A DNA stretch of 33,361 nt from CAZOOR01 sp964581505. Its GTDB lineage: Bacteria; Bacteroidota; Ignavibacteria; Kapaibacteriales; UBA2268. The notes below the pieces were generated by a model, which worked only from the letters and a program-made list of their open reading frames with translations, did not search any database and had not been told where the DNA came from. Below, one piece after another: positions 23,603 to 33,089 of this stretch; the first letter of the stretch is position 1; the number at the start of each line of letters is the position of its first letter. The stretch spans positions 1 to 33,361 of the forward strand of contig CAZOOR010000026.1 in NCBI GenBank assembly GCA_964581505.1. Reading direction: 5' to 3'. Made by a program: the position numbers and the translations under genes.

Positions 23603-26425
23603 ATGACATTTTCATCAAAACATAATTTTATTATTCGAGGGATTATCACCATCCTTTTCGTTTTTTTGCTAACTGTTGTAGTAATTAATTTTATTAATAA
23701 CGCTTCGTCATCAACCGATGAGAATCTGTTTGCTGACCCGACTTCGCGCTTTTATTTGGCTAAATCTATAAAAATTAAAAACATAGCACCGAAAAAGAAT
23801 ATAGTCAATTCATTACAACCCGGTTTTCTCATTCTAAAAATTGATAGTCTGCAATTATCTGATTCTACGTCACTTGATAATTTATTCGCAGGTTATAAGT
23901 CAAATCAAATCATTAAAATTACAGTTTTTAATCCAAAGAATATTAATAAGAAAAAGAGAAGAATAGAAGAATTTTTTGTAAATGTAAATGAATTAAAAAA
24001 TGGAGCAATCAGTTATCTTGGCTCATCTGTAATTGTTTGGCAAGTTATTAAGGGCGGTGCATCAGAGCGAGCAGGCATAAAAGTAGGTGATATTATTGTA
24101 CGTATTAATGGTCATAGCTTTAATAATATGTATGTAGCGGATAGGATATTATCGCAAGCAAGAACCGGAGAAGTAGTGCATTATGATATTTTGAGGGACA
24201 ACAAAACAATTCGACTAAATCTCATTCCCGTCCGATACGGTATTTCATTCGGTATTCTTTTTCAGAGTATTGCAGGTCTATTTGCAATGATATTTGGATT
24301 TTTCATTGTCTTTAAAAATCCGAATATCAAGGCGGCTTTTTATCTCGGAAGCGGAATGTTCCTTTTCGGAACCATCTATAATTTATCTGCTGTACGCTTA
24401 GGATTATATCCCCTGCCAACTACTTTCGCTATAATAAGATATGTCTCTTTTATTACCGCTCTTTATTTAGGTGTTGCATTTCTAATGGTTAGTTCCTATT
24501 ATTTCCCGAAACGAATTGAACTTGCCGATAAAAAATGGTTAATATACAGCCTGTTTATAATTGCCCTACTATTCCCTGCTATTTCCATATTGTTTAAATT
24601 TGTTGAGCATCCGTCATTTTTGAATTTTTTCAGTAATAATTCAATCCTAATATTGCTTGTATATTTCATTGTAATACGTATTATTTACAGGAAATCTTAT
24701 ACAAAAGAATATAAGCGTATTAACCGACCGATTTTTTTGTTATTTTTATTTTTCATTCTCTATCGATTGGCATTCAACTATTTAACAGCTGAATATCCTC
24801 AATTAGTAGTATATTATAATTATATTGCAATATCTTTATTTCTATCTATATTTATTGCCTATTATTATACCATTGCAAAATATCGTCTGCTCGGTTTGAA
24901 CATCAGAATAAAAAGAAATATTCAATATTCAATTGTTACGGTTTTATGGCAATTTACTGCAATTCTAATATTGGTATTTATTGTTTATGGAATATCAAGA
25001 ATTCATTATAACTTCCCGAATATTCATATTCAAGGAACTAACCTAGAAATACTGAACAAACAGCTCAATCCTTATATGCAAGACTTATACGAAAAACTAT
25101 TTATAATTGTAATTGCAATAGTTGCAACAGTTTTGTGGTTGTTCTTTAATCGAAAGATGCAACATTCATTGGCTAAGCGTTTCCACAGGACAAACTTTGA
25201 CTACCGAAAAGCAACTTCGGACTTATCAAGTCTTCTTGCTCACAATTTTATTTTGGAGGATTTTACTAAGAATTTCGCCAAAGAGTTAGCTGATTTGACT
25301 TACCTGAAACGTGTAGGCATTTTAATCTTTAAAAATGAAGACACAATTGTTGCCCACGATTTCTTTGGTGTCAAGAATGATGAATTAGCAGAATTTATAT
25401 CTTCATCGGGCAATAAACTTGCCTCTTCCATCAAAGAGCATAATGAAGATTTCAGTGTTGATGAACTTCCTACACCGCATTGTAATATATTGCGGGATTT
25501 CGGTTTTAATTTCATTCAACCGATAAAATCAAAACAAAAATTATTAGGCGCTTTGTTATTAGGTGAGAAAAAATCGGAGTCTCCGTTAAATAAAGATGAT
25601 TTCGAGTTCTTGAATAATATTTCCGGTCAGATTTTTGTTGCTATCGAAAACTCCTTCCTTTATGAAGATTTGACCAAACAGGAGCGAATAAAACACGAAT
25701 TAAATATAGCCAGAAAAATTCAGCTCGCTTCCTTACCGGATACTATTCCGAATATATCAGGATTGGATATTTCAGGCGTTTCCTTACCCGCTTTGGAAGT
25801 TGGCGGGGACTTTTATGATTTCTTGGAAACGGAAAATAATGACTTTATGGTAATAATAGGCGATGTAAGCGGAAAGGGTACTTCTGCCGCTCTGTATATG
25901 TCTAAAATTCAAGGTATTATGCGCACTCTTTATGAATTCAGGTTATCGCCGCGCCAGCTCCTGATTAGAACAAATCACCTCTTGTACAGATATTTGGAGA
26001 AAGGATTCTTTATTTCGGCTATGAGCATTAATTTCAGTACTCGCAGGAAAACCGCATATATTTCCCGTGCCGGGCATTTGCCACTGTATTTATTTAATAG
26101 TGAGCATCAGAACGTAGAGAAACATATTACAAAAGGTATGGTTCTCGGTTTGACCCGCGACAATACTTTTGAACGAAATATGGAAGAAGATGAAATTAAA
26201 TATAAGCAAGGTGATATTTTTGTTCTTGTAACTGACGGCATAATAGAAGCAAAAAATTCAATGCTCCAAGAGTATGGTGAAGATAATCTCATCAATGTTA
26301 TAAAACAAAATTCAAATAAAAGCGCCGAAGAAATCCGCAACCAAATTCTTTCTTCCGTCAAATCATTTGCCGGCAAAGAAAACCAATATGATGACGTTAC
26401 AGTCGTAATCGTCAAAATCATTTAA
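23603..26425 (+). CDS. Membrane sensor phosphatase: PDZ, multi-TM, GAF, SpoIIE (PP2C)
   Basis: 940 aa. Order seen: TM helix ~13-30; a degenerate PDZ-like segment (~50-115, PGFLILKIDS); a canonical PDZ (~130-210, GGASERAGIKVGDIIVRINGHSF) on the outer side; about nine TM helices (~215-525); a GAF-like domain (~545-700); a linker helix (KHELNIARKIQLASLP); and a C-terminal SpoIIE/RsbU PP2C domain with the metal-site Asp residues D736 (EVGGDFYDF), D754 (GDVSGKG), D878 (TDGIIEAKN) and D931 (YDDVTVV). PP2C/SpoIIE enzymes dephosphorylate anti-sigma-factor antagonists in partner-switching pathways. The predicted job is to pass an envelope or periplasmic signal to such a switch. No anti-sigma kinase or STAS gene is in the window. 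The gene precedes rsmG by 63 bp. Confidence 0.88.
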   Translation: MTFSSKHNFIIRGIITILFVFLLTVVVINFINNASSSTDENLFADPTSRFYLAKSIKIKNIAPKKNIVNSLQPGFLILKIDSLQLSDSTSLDNLFAGYKSNQIIKITVFNPKNINKKKRRIEEFFVNVNELKNGAISYLGSSVIVWQVIKGGASERAGIKVGDIIVRINGHSFNNMYVADRILSQARTGEVVHYDILRDNKTIRLNLIPVRYGISFGILFQSIAGLFAMIFGFFIVFKNPNIKAAFYLGSGMFLFGTIYNLSAVRLGLYPLPTTFAIIRYVSFITALYLGVAFLMVSSYYFPKRIELADKKWLIYSLFIIALLFPAISILFKFVEHPSFLNFFSNNSILILLVYFIVIRIIYRKSYTKEYKRINRPIFLLFLFFILYRLAFNYLTAEYPQLVVYYNYIAISLFLSIFIAYYYTIAKYRLLGLNIRIKRNIQYSIVTVLWQFTAILILVFIVYGISRIHYNFPNIHIQGTNLEILNKQLNPYMQDLYEKLFIIVIAIVATVLWLFFNRKMQHSLAKRFHRTNFDYRKATSDLSSLLAHNFILEDFTKNFAKELADLTYLKRVGILIFKNEDTIVAHDFFGVKNDELAEFISSSGNKLASSIKEHNEDFSVDELPTPHCNILRDFGFNFIQPIKSKQKLLGALLLGEKKSESPLNKDDFEFLNNISGQIFVAIENSFLYEDLTKQERIKHELNIARKIQLASLPDTIPNISGLDISGVSLPALEVGGDFYDFLETENNDFMVIIGDVSGKGTSAALYMSKIQGIMRTLYEFRLSPRQLLIRTNHLLYRYLEKGFFISAMSINFSTRRKTAYISRAGHLPLYLFNSEHQNVEKHITKGMVLGLTRDNTFERNMEEDEIKYKQGDIFVLVTDGIIEAKNSMLQEYGEDNLINVIKQNSNKSAEEIRNQILSSVKSFAGKENQYDDVTVVIVKII

Positions 26426-26488
26426 TATTTATCAATTCTTATTTAATATAATCGTTTATCCTTTTGATTTAAATTTAAAGCTGAAAAT

Positions 26489-27151
26489 ATGGATTATTTG
26501 GAACTTTGGACGCTCTGCTCGGCTAATGGAATTGTGCTTAGCAAAGAGCAAATAGAAACAATTAAACGCTATGTAAACGAACTCCTCTATTGGAATGAGA
26601 AAGTCAATCTTATTTCGAGAAAGGACTATGAACAAATATTGCAGAAGCACATTTTGCATTCATTGGCATTATTGAAGTATTATGACATTCCTCATAAGGC
26701 AAGAGTGCTTGATGTCGGTACGGGTGCAGGATTGCCGGGCATTCCAATTAAAATCGCACGTCCTGATATTTTCATTACTCTGATAGATTCGATAAATAAA
26801 AAAATGAAGATTGTGGATATGTTCGCTAAGCATACAGGCGAAAGAAATATTGATGTATATACTACACGTGCCGAAGAATTATATAAAATCAAGGGAATGG
26901 ACAAACATTTCGACTTGGTTGTTACTCGTGCCGTTGCATCTATTTCCAATATTATAGCTTGGGTGAAAAAAGTCAGAAAACCGAATGCGGACATTGTACT
27001 TTACAAAGGTGGTAATATTGAAGAAGAAATCGAACAAGCAAAAATTGAGAATAACGATATGACTATCAATGTGATTGATATTGATTTCATCGGTATTGAG
27101 GATTTTAAAAAGAATGAGAAAAAACTTGTTATTTGTAAATTCAAAAAATAG
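26489..27151 (+). CDS. rsmG: 16S rRNA (guanine(527)-N7)-methyltransferase
   Basis: 220 aa. RsmG (GidB) methylates G527 of 16S rRNA; loss gives low-level streptomycin resistance in other bacteria. Marks: YWNEKVNLISRKD at 34-46, HILHSLALL at 54-62, SAM-binding VLDVGTGAGLPGIP at 73-86, then LIDSINKKM and LVVTRAVASI. Length normal. The ATG at 26489 is the natural family start. Its TAG is one base before the start of the DUF4159 gene, so the two are likely translated from one mRNA. Confidence 0.96.
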   Translation: MDYLELWTLCSANGIVLSKEQIETIKRYVNELLYWNEKVNLISRKDYEQILQKHILHSLALLKYYDIPHKARVLDVGTGAGLPGIPIKIARPDIFITLIDSINKKMKIVDMFAKHTGERNIDVYTTRAEELYKIKGMDKHFDLVVTRAVASISNIIAWVKKVRKPNADIVLYKGGNIEEEIEQAKIENNDMTINVIDIDFIGIEDFKKNEKKLVICKFKK

Positions 27152-27152
27152 A

Positions 27153-27830
27153 ATGTTCAAATCAAGATATTTCATATTGCCTATTTTCTTATTGTTACTT
27201 GCTCTATCCCTGCATTGTGATGAAAATATATCAAAGAGTGCCGTCAAACTTGCACGCGTCAAATATAGCGGTGGAGGCGACTGGTATAATGACCCATCTG
27301 CCGAAGTTAATCTTTTGAAGTATGTTGCCACTCATACAAATATTAAAGTTGCGCCAAAATATGAATTTGTGGATTTGGCAAGTGATAATCTTTTTATCTA
27401 TCCACTAATATTTCTTACAGGTCATGGCAATATCAACTTTACCAATGATGAGGCTAAGCGTTTGAGGACTTATCTTGATAATGGCGGATTTCTTTATATT
27501 GATGATGATTACGGTTTGGATAAATACGTCCGACAAGAGATGAAAAAGGTATTCCCTGACAAAGATTTTATTGAGCTACCTTTCAATCACGATATTTATC
27601 ATTGCCATTACGATTTTCCAAACGGATTGCCGAAAATTCATAAACATGACGGGAAACCACCTCAGGGATTTGGAATTTTTTCAGACAAACGTCTGTGCGT
27701 ATTTTATACTTATGAATCAAATGTCAGTGATGGCTGGCCCGACCCGGAAGTTCATAAGGATTCTCCGGAAATTAGAGATTTAGCTTTTAAAATGGGTACG
27801 AATATTATTGTTTATGCCTTAACACATTGA
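27153..27830 (+). CDS. DUF4159 domain protein (lipoprotein or exported)
   Basis: 225 aa from the ATG at 27153; a longer frame from 27075 would overlap rsmG by 77 bp and hide the signal sequence, so I reject it. The N-terminus is MFKSRYFILPIFLLLLALSLHC, where LSLHC is a possible lipobox. The rest is DUF4159: ARVKYSGGGDWY, LIFLTGHGNINFTNDEAKRL, YLDNGGFLYIDDDYG, MKKVFPDKDFIELPFNHDIYH, GFGIFSDKRLCVFYTYESNVSDGW. The fold is thought to be flavodoxin/amidotransferase-like, without known activity. It is coupled to the DUF4175 gene by TGATG. Confidence 0.88.
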   Translation: MFKSRYFILPIFLLLLALSLHCDENISKSAVKLARVKYSGGGDWYNDPSAEVNLLKYVATHTNIKVAPKYEFVDLASDNLFIYPLIFLTGHGNINFTNDEAKRLRTYLDNGGFLYIDDDYGLDKYVRQEMKKVFPDKDFIELPFNHDIYHCHYDFPNGLPKIHKHDGKPPQGFGIFSDKRLCVFYTYESNVSDGWPDPEVHKDSPEIRDLAFKMGTNIIVYALTH

Positions 27831-30800
27831 TGAATAATAAATTTGAACATATTGTCGCAAAATTAAAATCCGTCCGAAGATTGGAAACATTATATCTATT
27901 CTTAGGCGGTTTATTTTCGTTTGCCGCAATTGTGTTATTATTCTTATTATTCACGTCTCTTATTGAACTAATTGCTAAAGGTGATGTAGCTTTCAGAACG
28001 AGCCTTTTTATCCTTTTATTAATAGCAACCGGTCTTTCTTTCTTTGTCTATTTACTACCACATATATTGAGGTTTTTCGGAATAAAATATTTACCGAAAA
28101 TCAATGACATTGCCCGGCGTGTGGGTAATGCTTTCCCGGAGATTAAAGACAAATTATTGAATGCTTTACAACTCTTCAGGAACAAGTCCAAACAAGACAG
28201 CACTTCAGAGGAATTGTCATTAGCATATTTCGATGAGGTTTACCAAGTTGCAAATGATAAAGATTTTACTAAAATCATTAAAAAGGAGAAAACCAGAAAA
28301 TCATTTTACTTCTTTGCGGCAGCTACTCTATTGGGTATAATTCTATTTTTCGGCTTGGGTAGCAGGCTGTCAGCTTCATTCGATAGGATTGTCAATTTCA
28401 CAAAGGAGTATATTCCACCTGCGCCATTTTCATTATCAATTGAGCCAAAAGAATTAGTTCTTACACGCGGTAATTCCATTACAATATCTATTAAAAGCGA
28501 TGGTATAGCACCTGCTTCTGTCGAATTATTTATCAGGGAAACACAGCAGGAGGAATTTGACAGAATTGCATTAAATACGGACTCCGCAGGCGTTTTCGAG
28601 TATCATATTAATTCAATTAAGCACTCAATTGAGTTCTATGCTCAATCACCTTGGTATCATACCTTTGTGAAAACAAACATAGGTAAAATCAATGTAATTG
28701 AACGACCGCTTATCAGAACTATTTCCGGTAAACTTATTCCGCCACATTATACAAATTTGGCTACAGTATTTTTCAATGAACAAAATACTGCACTATCGGC
28801 TCTCAAAGGTTCGCGACTGCATTTCACACTTTTGGCAAATACCGAACTTGAGTCTGCCGATTTGTATTTTATTCGCACTGTTACATCAATTAACGACACG
28901 GCACAATCAATACATAGGGATACAAGTGTTAGCAAATTACAAGTATCGGGCAATAAAGCAATAGCCAATATGAATGTAAGAGCAAGCGGTAATTATTATT
29001 TCAAACTATATGCACATAATGGAATTGATAACGAATCGCCTATTGTTTATTCAATTATTGCCCTGAATGACGAATTACCTGAAATTGAATTAATGGAGCC
29101 TACGAATGACGTTCAAGTTAGCGAGGAAGCACTGCTTCCTATGCTAATTAATATTAGTGATGATTTCGGTTTTTCCGATTTGTATCTTAATTACAAACTG
29201 ATTCATTCCAAATATACAGAACCTGATAAAGCTTTTTCGAGAATTAAAATATCAATCAACAAATCAAATCTATCGCAACAAATTCCATATATCTGGAATC
29301 TGAATAATGTTGATATTACACCCGAAGACATTTTTGAGTTTTATTTGGAAGTATTTGATAATGATATTATCAATGGTCCAAAATCTGCACGCACACAAAC
29401 CTTAAAAGTACGCCTGCCATCTCTGGACGAAGTACTTGCATCGGCGGACGAAATGCAAAAGAAAATGGAAAAAGATGCAAAAGAATTGCTGAAGAAAACT
29501 CAGGAAATCAAAAACGAGATGGAAAAGATGAAAAGGGAACTTAGGAAAAAACCAAAGGGACAAAAACTCGACTGGAAAGAAAAGAAGAAGGCGGAAGACA
29601 TCTTGAAAAAACAAGCTGATTTGCAGAAAAAAATTAATGATTTGCAAAAGCAGATGAGCAAGATGAGTAAAAAACTTGAAGAGAACCAAGCCATTTCACC
29701 CGAAACATTAAAGAAATATCAGGAATTACAAAAACTACTCTCGCAGGTAAGCACTCCCGAATTGCAACGTATGCAGAAGCAATTTGAAGATGCTATGAAT
29801 AAAATGGACCCGCAAACATTAAGACGAATGATGGAAAATACTAAATTCAACGAAAAGCAATTCCGTAAATCAATTGAAAGAACTATCAAACTATTGAAAC
29901 GATTGCAAGCGGAACAGAAAGTCGATGCTTTGCAAAAACGTGCTGATGAACTTTTGCGTAAACAGAATGAACTAAACAAAAAAACGGAAAACACAAACTC
30001 CGGCGATAAAGAAAAACGCTCCCAACTTGCAAAAAAGCAACAGAATCTGAAAAATGAAATGAATAAGATTGCTAAAGATTTGAACGCACTTGACAAATTG
30101 ATGAAGGAACTGGGCAAAGATATGCCGCACGATGCACTGAAGCAGGCTAAACAGGATTTGAATCAACAAAAGACAGCCTCCGAAATGAATAATGCTTCTT
30201 CACAAATGCAACAATCACAAATGAGTAAAGCATCATCATCACAAAAGAAAGCAACCAAGAATTTGAAAAAATTTGCTGATGCAATGAGAAATCTCAAGAA
30301 AAAAATGCAGAATAAAATCAGCAAGGAAGCAATCAGAAAGATGCAAAAAGCCGTCAATGATTTATTGCAACTATCCAAGCAACAGGAATCTCTAAAAAAG
30401 CAAACAGCAAATACAAGTTACAACTCAAATAAGATGCCGGCTCTTCAAGGACGTCAATCGCAAATTCAGGAAGGGCTGAAAAATATTGCTAATTCAATGT
30501 CCGATTTGTCCGAGAAAAGTTTTGCAATCACACCTCAAATGGGCTATCTAATGGGGCAAGCAATGCAACAGATGCAGAGGGCGCAAAGCAGTCTTAGCAA
30601 TAGAGCATTATCATCGTCTGTTCAGCAACAAACGCAAGCAATGAGTTCAATCAATCAGGCGGCGGCACAAATGCAATCTATGCTCAACAAAATGAAGAAA
30701 AAGGGCAATGGCTCCTGCAATAATCCGGGCGGACAAGGCGAAGGAAAAGGTGGCTCCGGTATGAGTTTTTCACAACGATTGCGGCAAGCGGCAAACAAGC

Positions 30801-31312
30801 AACAGGGCATTAATAACGGTATGCAACAAATGCTCGGACAGCAAATGATGAATGGCAAACTTACACAACAGCAACAAGCCGAATTTGGCAGAATTGCCGC
30901 AGAACAGGGAAAGGCACGCAAAGCAATGGACGAACTTGCAAAAGAGCAAAAGCAATTCGGCGGCAACAAAAAGGCTCTCGGCGATTTAAGAAAAATAGTA
31001 AAAGAAATGGACGAGGTTATTTCCGATTTGAAAAGCGGCAACGTTACCCCGGAAACTCTTAATAAGCAGGAAAGAATTTTATCTCGTCTGCTCGATGCTT
31101 CCGTATCAATGAATGAACGTGATTACGAAAAGAAACGCGAATCGAAATCCGCAAAGCAGTTCAATAGAAAAAGCCCCGACCGACTGAACTTAAATGGTAA
31201 AAATGCAAAAGAAAGGGCGCGTCGCGAACTGAACAGAGCATTAAAACTTGGCTACACAAAGGACTATCAGCGCTTGATTAAGAAATATTTCGAACTACTC
31301 CAAACCAAATAG
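27830..31312 (+). CDS. DUF4175-family membrane protein with long coiled coil
   Basis: 1160 aa from the ATG at 27830, which shares its A with the TGA of the DUF4159 gene; a TTG one codon upstream is possible. TM helices at ~22-50, ~58-80 and ~163-183. Residues ~200-530 look like beta-sandwich extracytoplasmic domains (LSIEPKELVLTRGNSITISI; PEIELMEPTNDVQVSEEALL). From ~545 to ~900 there is a long Lys/Glu/Gln/Met-rich coiled coil, then a Gln/Met/Gly-rich low-complexity part (GSCNNPGGQGEGKGGSGM) and a basic helical C-terminus. The family is known in Bacteroidota and Chlorobi but lacks a defined role; a large envelope scaffold is an inference. Ends 32 bp from the convergent toxin gene. Confidence 0.85.
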   Translation: MNNKFEHIVAKLKSVRRLETLYLFLGGLFSFAAIVLLFLLFTSLIELIAKGDVAFRTSLFILLLIATGLSFFVYLLPHILRFFGIKYLPKINDIARRVGNAFPEIKDKLLNALQLFRNKSKQDSTSEELSLAYFDEVYQVANDKDFTKIIKKEKTRKSFYFFAAATLLGIILFFGLGSRLSASFDRIVNFTKEYIPPAPFSLSIEPKELVLTRGNSITISIKSDGIAPASVELFIRETQQEEFDRIALNTDSAGVFEYHINSIKHSIEFYAQSPWYHTFVKTNIGKINVIERPLIRTISGKLIPPHYTNLATVFFNEQNTALSALKGSRLHFTLLANTELESADLYFIRTVTSINDTAQSIHRDTSVSKLQVSGNKAIANMNVRASGNYYFKLYAHNGIDNESPIVYSIIALNDELPEIELMEPTNDVQVSEEALLPMLINISDDFGFSDLYLNYKLIHSKYTEPDKAFSRIKISINKSNLSQQIPYIWNLNNVDITPEDIFEFYLEVFDNDIINGPKSARTQTLKVRLPSLDEVLASADEMQKKMEKDAKELLKKTQEIKNEMEKMKRELRKKPKGQKLDWKEKKKAEDILKKQADLQKKINDLQKQMSKMSKKLEENQAISPETLKKYQELQKLLSQVSTPELQRMQKQFEDAMNKMDPQTLRRMMENTKFNEKQFRKSIERTIKLLKRLQAEQKVDALQKRADELLRKQNELNKKTENTNSGDKEKRSQLAKKQQNLKNEMNKIAKDLNALDKLMKELGKDMPHDALKQAKQDLNQQKTASEMNNASSQMQQSQMSKASSSQKKATKNLKKFADAMRNLKKKMQNKISKEAIRKMQKAVNDLLQLSKQQESLKKQTANTSYNSNKMPALQGRQSQIQEGLKNIANSMSDLSEKSFAITPQMGYLMGQAMQQMQRAQSSLSNRALSSSVQQQTQAMSSINQAAAQMQSMLNKMKKKGNGSCNNPGGQGEGKGGSGMSFSQRLRQAANKQQGINNGMQQMLGQQMMNGKLTQQQQAEFGRIAAEQGKARKAMDELAKEQKQFGGNKKALGDLRKIVKEMDEVISDLKSGNVTPETLNKQERILSRLLDASVSMNERDYEKKRESKSAKQFNRKSPDRLNLNGKNAKERARRELNRALKLGYTKDYQRLIKKYFELLQTK

Positions 31313-31344
31313 TTTCACTGTTATATATTGTTGGAGGGTGGAGT

Positions 31345-32346
31345 TTACGCCTTTTTATTATTCAACTTGTTTTTAATATCAGACCAATCAATACTTTCTA
31401 TTCGTTCCTTTATTAGAATAATGGTTTTAATTATTTTCTGTTCATCAGGTAGTTCTCCATAAACTAATTTACTGAAAGTTCCTTTATAGGTTTTTGAAAT
31501 TTCTTGCCAAACATTTATTGTATCAGAAAAAATAATGGCTTTATTCGGATGATATGCAAGCCATTCATTATTGTTTCTATAACTACGCACATCATCTTTT
31601 GCAACTTTAAGTAATAATGTTTCAAAATCACCTGTTCCAAAAAAATGATAAATTCTAATATCTGTAAGAATTTGATAGATGTCATATAAGTGTCTTATTT
31701 TTAATGATAAATCTTGAGTAGGATTATCAGTATGAGAAAAACGAACTAAACTCATTATTTTTTCACATAAGGTTCGTTTTATATCCAATATCAGAACATC
31801 AAAAGGCAATAAGTTGTATTTCTCTGCTATTTCTGATTGCCCTTTATCTTTCATCATTTCGTAAATAAATGAATGAATATTTTGTTTATAATAAGGTTCG
31901 TGGCTACCAAGCCAGGTTGTTTCGAGTATTATATAATCGTTTATTTGTCCAAAATCACCATTAAAGCTATGTGGATATGAATGTGCCGTTTTGCGATTCA
32001 TTCCCAATTTTTGGGTGATATTTTCGAGATAAAATTCCGGTAATTCATTTGATACAAGTTTTGCAATTTTCTTTAATTTTGATTTTAACATATTCCCGGT
32101 ATCAGTGTCTTTTTGTAACAAAACTAAATCAATATCTTCTGAAAAGCGTTCAATTTTTCCGAAACATTTTGATAACGCTGTTCCACCTTTGAATATCACT
32201 TCATCTTTCATACTGCTATTAAAGATGATATGTAGAGCCAATGTTACCCAATAGTCTTTTTCAATGTATATTTCACGCAAATCTTTATATTGAGCTGTTG
32301 CCCTGATTGCCTGTTTAAATGTTTTTGAATCCTTGTGCAAATTCAT
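31345..32346 (-). CDS. AbiEii/AbiGii-family nucleotidyltransferase toxin
   Basis: 333 aa. Motifs of the AbiEii toxin family (MNT-like nucleotidyltransferase): EKDYWVT at 29-35, FKGGTALSKCFGKIERFSEDIDL at 52-74 with the catalytic G-G-T and D71-x-D73, then VLILDIKRTLCEKIMSLVRFSH. AbiE toxins act as NTases; some modify tRNA 3' ends and block growth during phage infection. The ATG overlaps the TGA of the antitoxin gene (ATGA, 32343-32346), the usual antitoxin-first order. Sequence appears intact. Its location next to an IS end and beside a conserved operon suggests acquisition by transfer. Confidence 0.9.
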   Translation of the reverse strand: MNLHKDSKTFKQAIRATAQYKDLREIYIEKDYWVTLALHIIFNSSMKDEVIFKGGTALSKCFGKIERFSEDIDLVLLQKDTDTGNMLKSKLKKIAKLVSNELPEFYLENITQKLGMNRKTAHSYPHSFNGDFGQINDYIILETTWLGSHEPYYKQNIHSFIYEMMKDKGQSEIAEKYNLLPFDVLILDIKRTLCEKIMSLVRFSHTDNPTQDLSLKIRHLYDIYQILTDIRIYHFFGTGDFETLLLKVAKDDVRSYRNNNEWLAYHPNKAIIFSDTINVWQEISKTYKGTFSKLVYGELPDEQKIIKTIILIKERIESIDWSDIKNKLNNKKA

Positions 32347-33083
32347 TTTATATTCCAGTTTTCGGCAGTTGATAAAATTTCTTTTGTTACCCCTATTTTA
32401 TAAACAGTTATTGGATTTTGCATTAGTCTTATTTTGTCTGCAAACTTATTTTGGTTTATTTCATCAAGCAATGCACCTGCAATTGCCCGTGTATTTGCAG
32501 GATATTTTACTAAAAGTCGGATAAATCGTTTCAGTTGTTCATCAGTTAGGTTGGATAAAAGCGTTCTGAACCTATTGAAAATAAATTCAATATTCGAATC
32601 CGGAATATTTTTGAAATATCTTATCGAATCTAATAATTGCAATAGATAGATGTTCTTTTTGTTTATTGCATTTTTTTGAAGTATAAAAGAAATTTTATAT
32701 TTACCGCGAACTAATGGTGAGCGAAACTCATTCCTCCCAATTTGAATTATATTACTAATTTGAGTTGTGAGCCCTAATTTATTATAAATACTTAATCCAG
32801 TTAAATAGCCAATAATCTTACCATTCTTTTCTAAAAGGTCTTTTGCAATTTGATATTCATCGGGTTCTAACTCACCAAAAGGCGTTTCTTCAGGTTTATA
32901 AAATCTTCCTTTCGATATTTTTTTTAATTTTCCAGAAATAACCAGTCTGTTTAATGCTTTTATTACTGCTTCATTTTTATCGGCATCATTAACAATGTCG
33001 AGGTATGTAAAAACATATCCTGCCGGTAATCTATTTATTTTATCAGCTACTAATTGTGCAATTTTTTTTATTTCTATTCTCAA
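32343..33083 (-). CDS. AbiEi-like antitoxin (DUF6088 type)
   Basis: 246 aa. N-terminal winged helix (residues ~5-65: LPAGYVFTYLDI, AVIKALNRLVISGKLKKISKGRFYKP), then GYLTGLSIYNKLGLTTQISNIIQI and RSPLVRGKYKISFI, matching the AbiEi/DUF6088 antitoxin pattern. The C-terminal helical part (~180-246) is less conserved. The start is TTG at 33083: an in-frame TAG lies 27 nt upstream and no ATG is in between. AbiEi antitoxins neutralise AbiEii without tight complexing and repress their own promoter; an inverted repeat sits right upstream. Confidence 0.85.
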   Translation of the reverse strand: MRIEIKKIAQLVADKINRLPAGYVFTYLDIVNDADKNEAVIKALNRLVISGKLKKISKGRFYKPEETPFGELEPDEYQIAKDLLEKNGKIIGYLTGLSIYNKLGLTTQISNIIQIGRNEFRSPLVRGKYKISFILQKNAINKKNIYLLQLLDSIRYFKNIPDSNIEFIFNRFRTLLSNLTDEQLKRFIRLLVKYPANTRAIAGALLDEINQNKFADKIRLMQNPITVYKIGVTKEILSTAENWNIK

Positions 33084-33089
33084 AACAAA

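Noticed and set aside
27075..27152. Longer start for the DUF4159 protein overlapping rsmG
   Set aside because: It would bury the hydrophobic signal segment; the ATG at 27153, one base after the rsmG stop, fits both signal and spacing.
29402..31041. Several minus-strand ORFs rich in Phe, Leu, Cys and Ser
   Set aside because: Antisense to the Lys/Glu/Gln coiled coil of the DUF4175 protein; AAG/GAA repeats read backwards give Phe/Leu/Ser strings that mimic membrane proteins.
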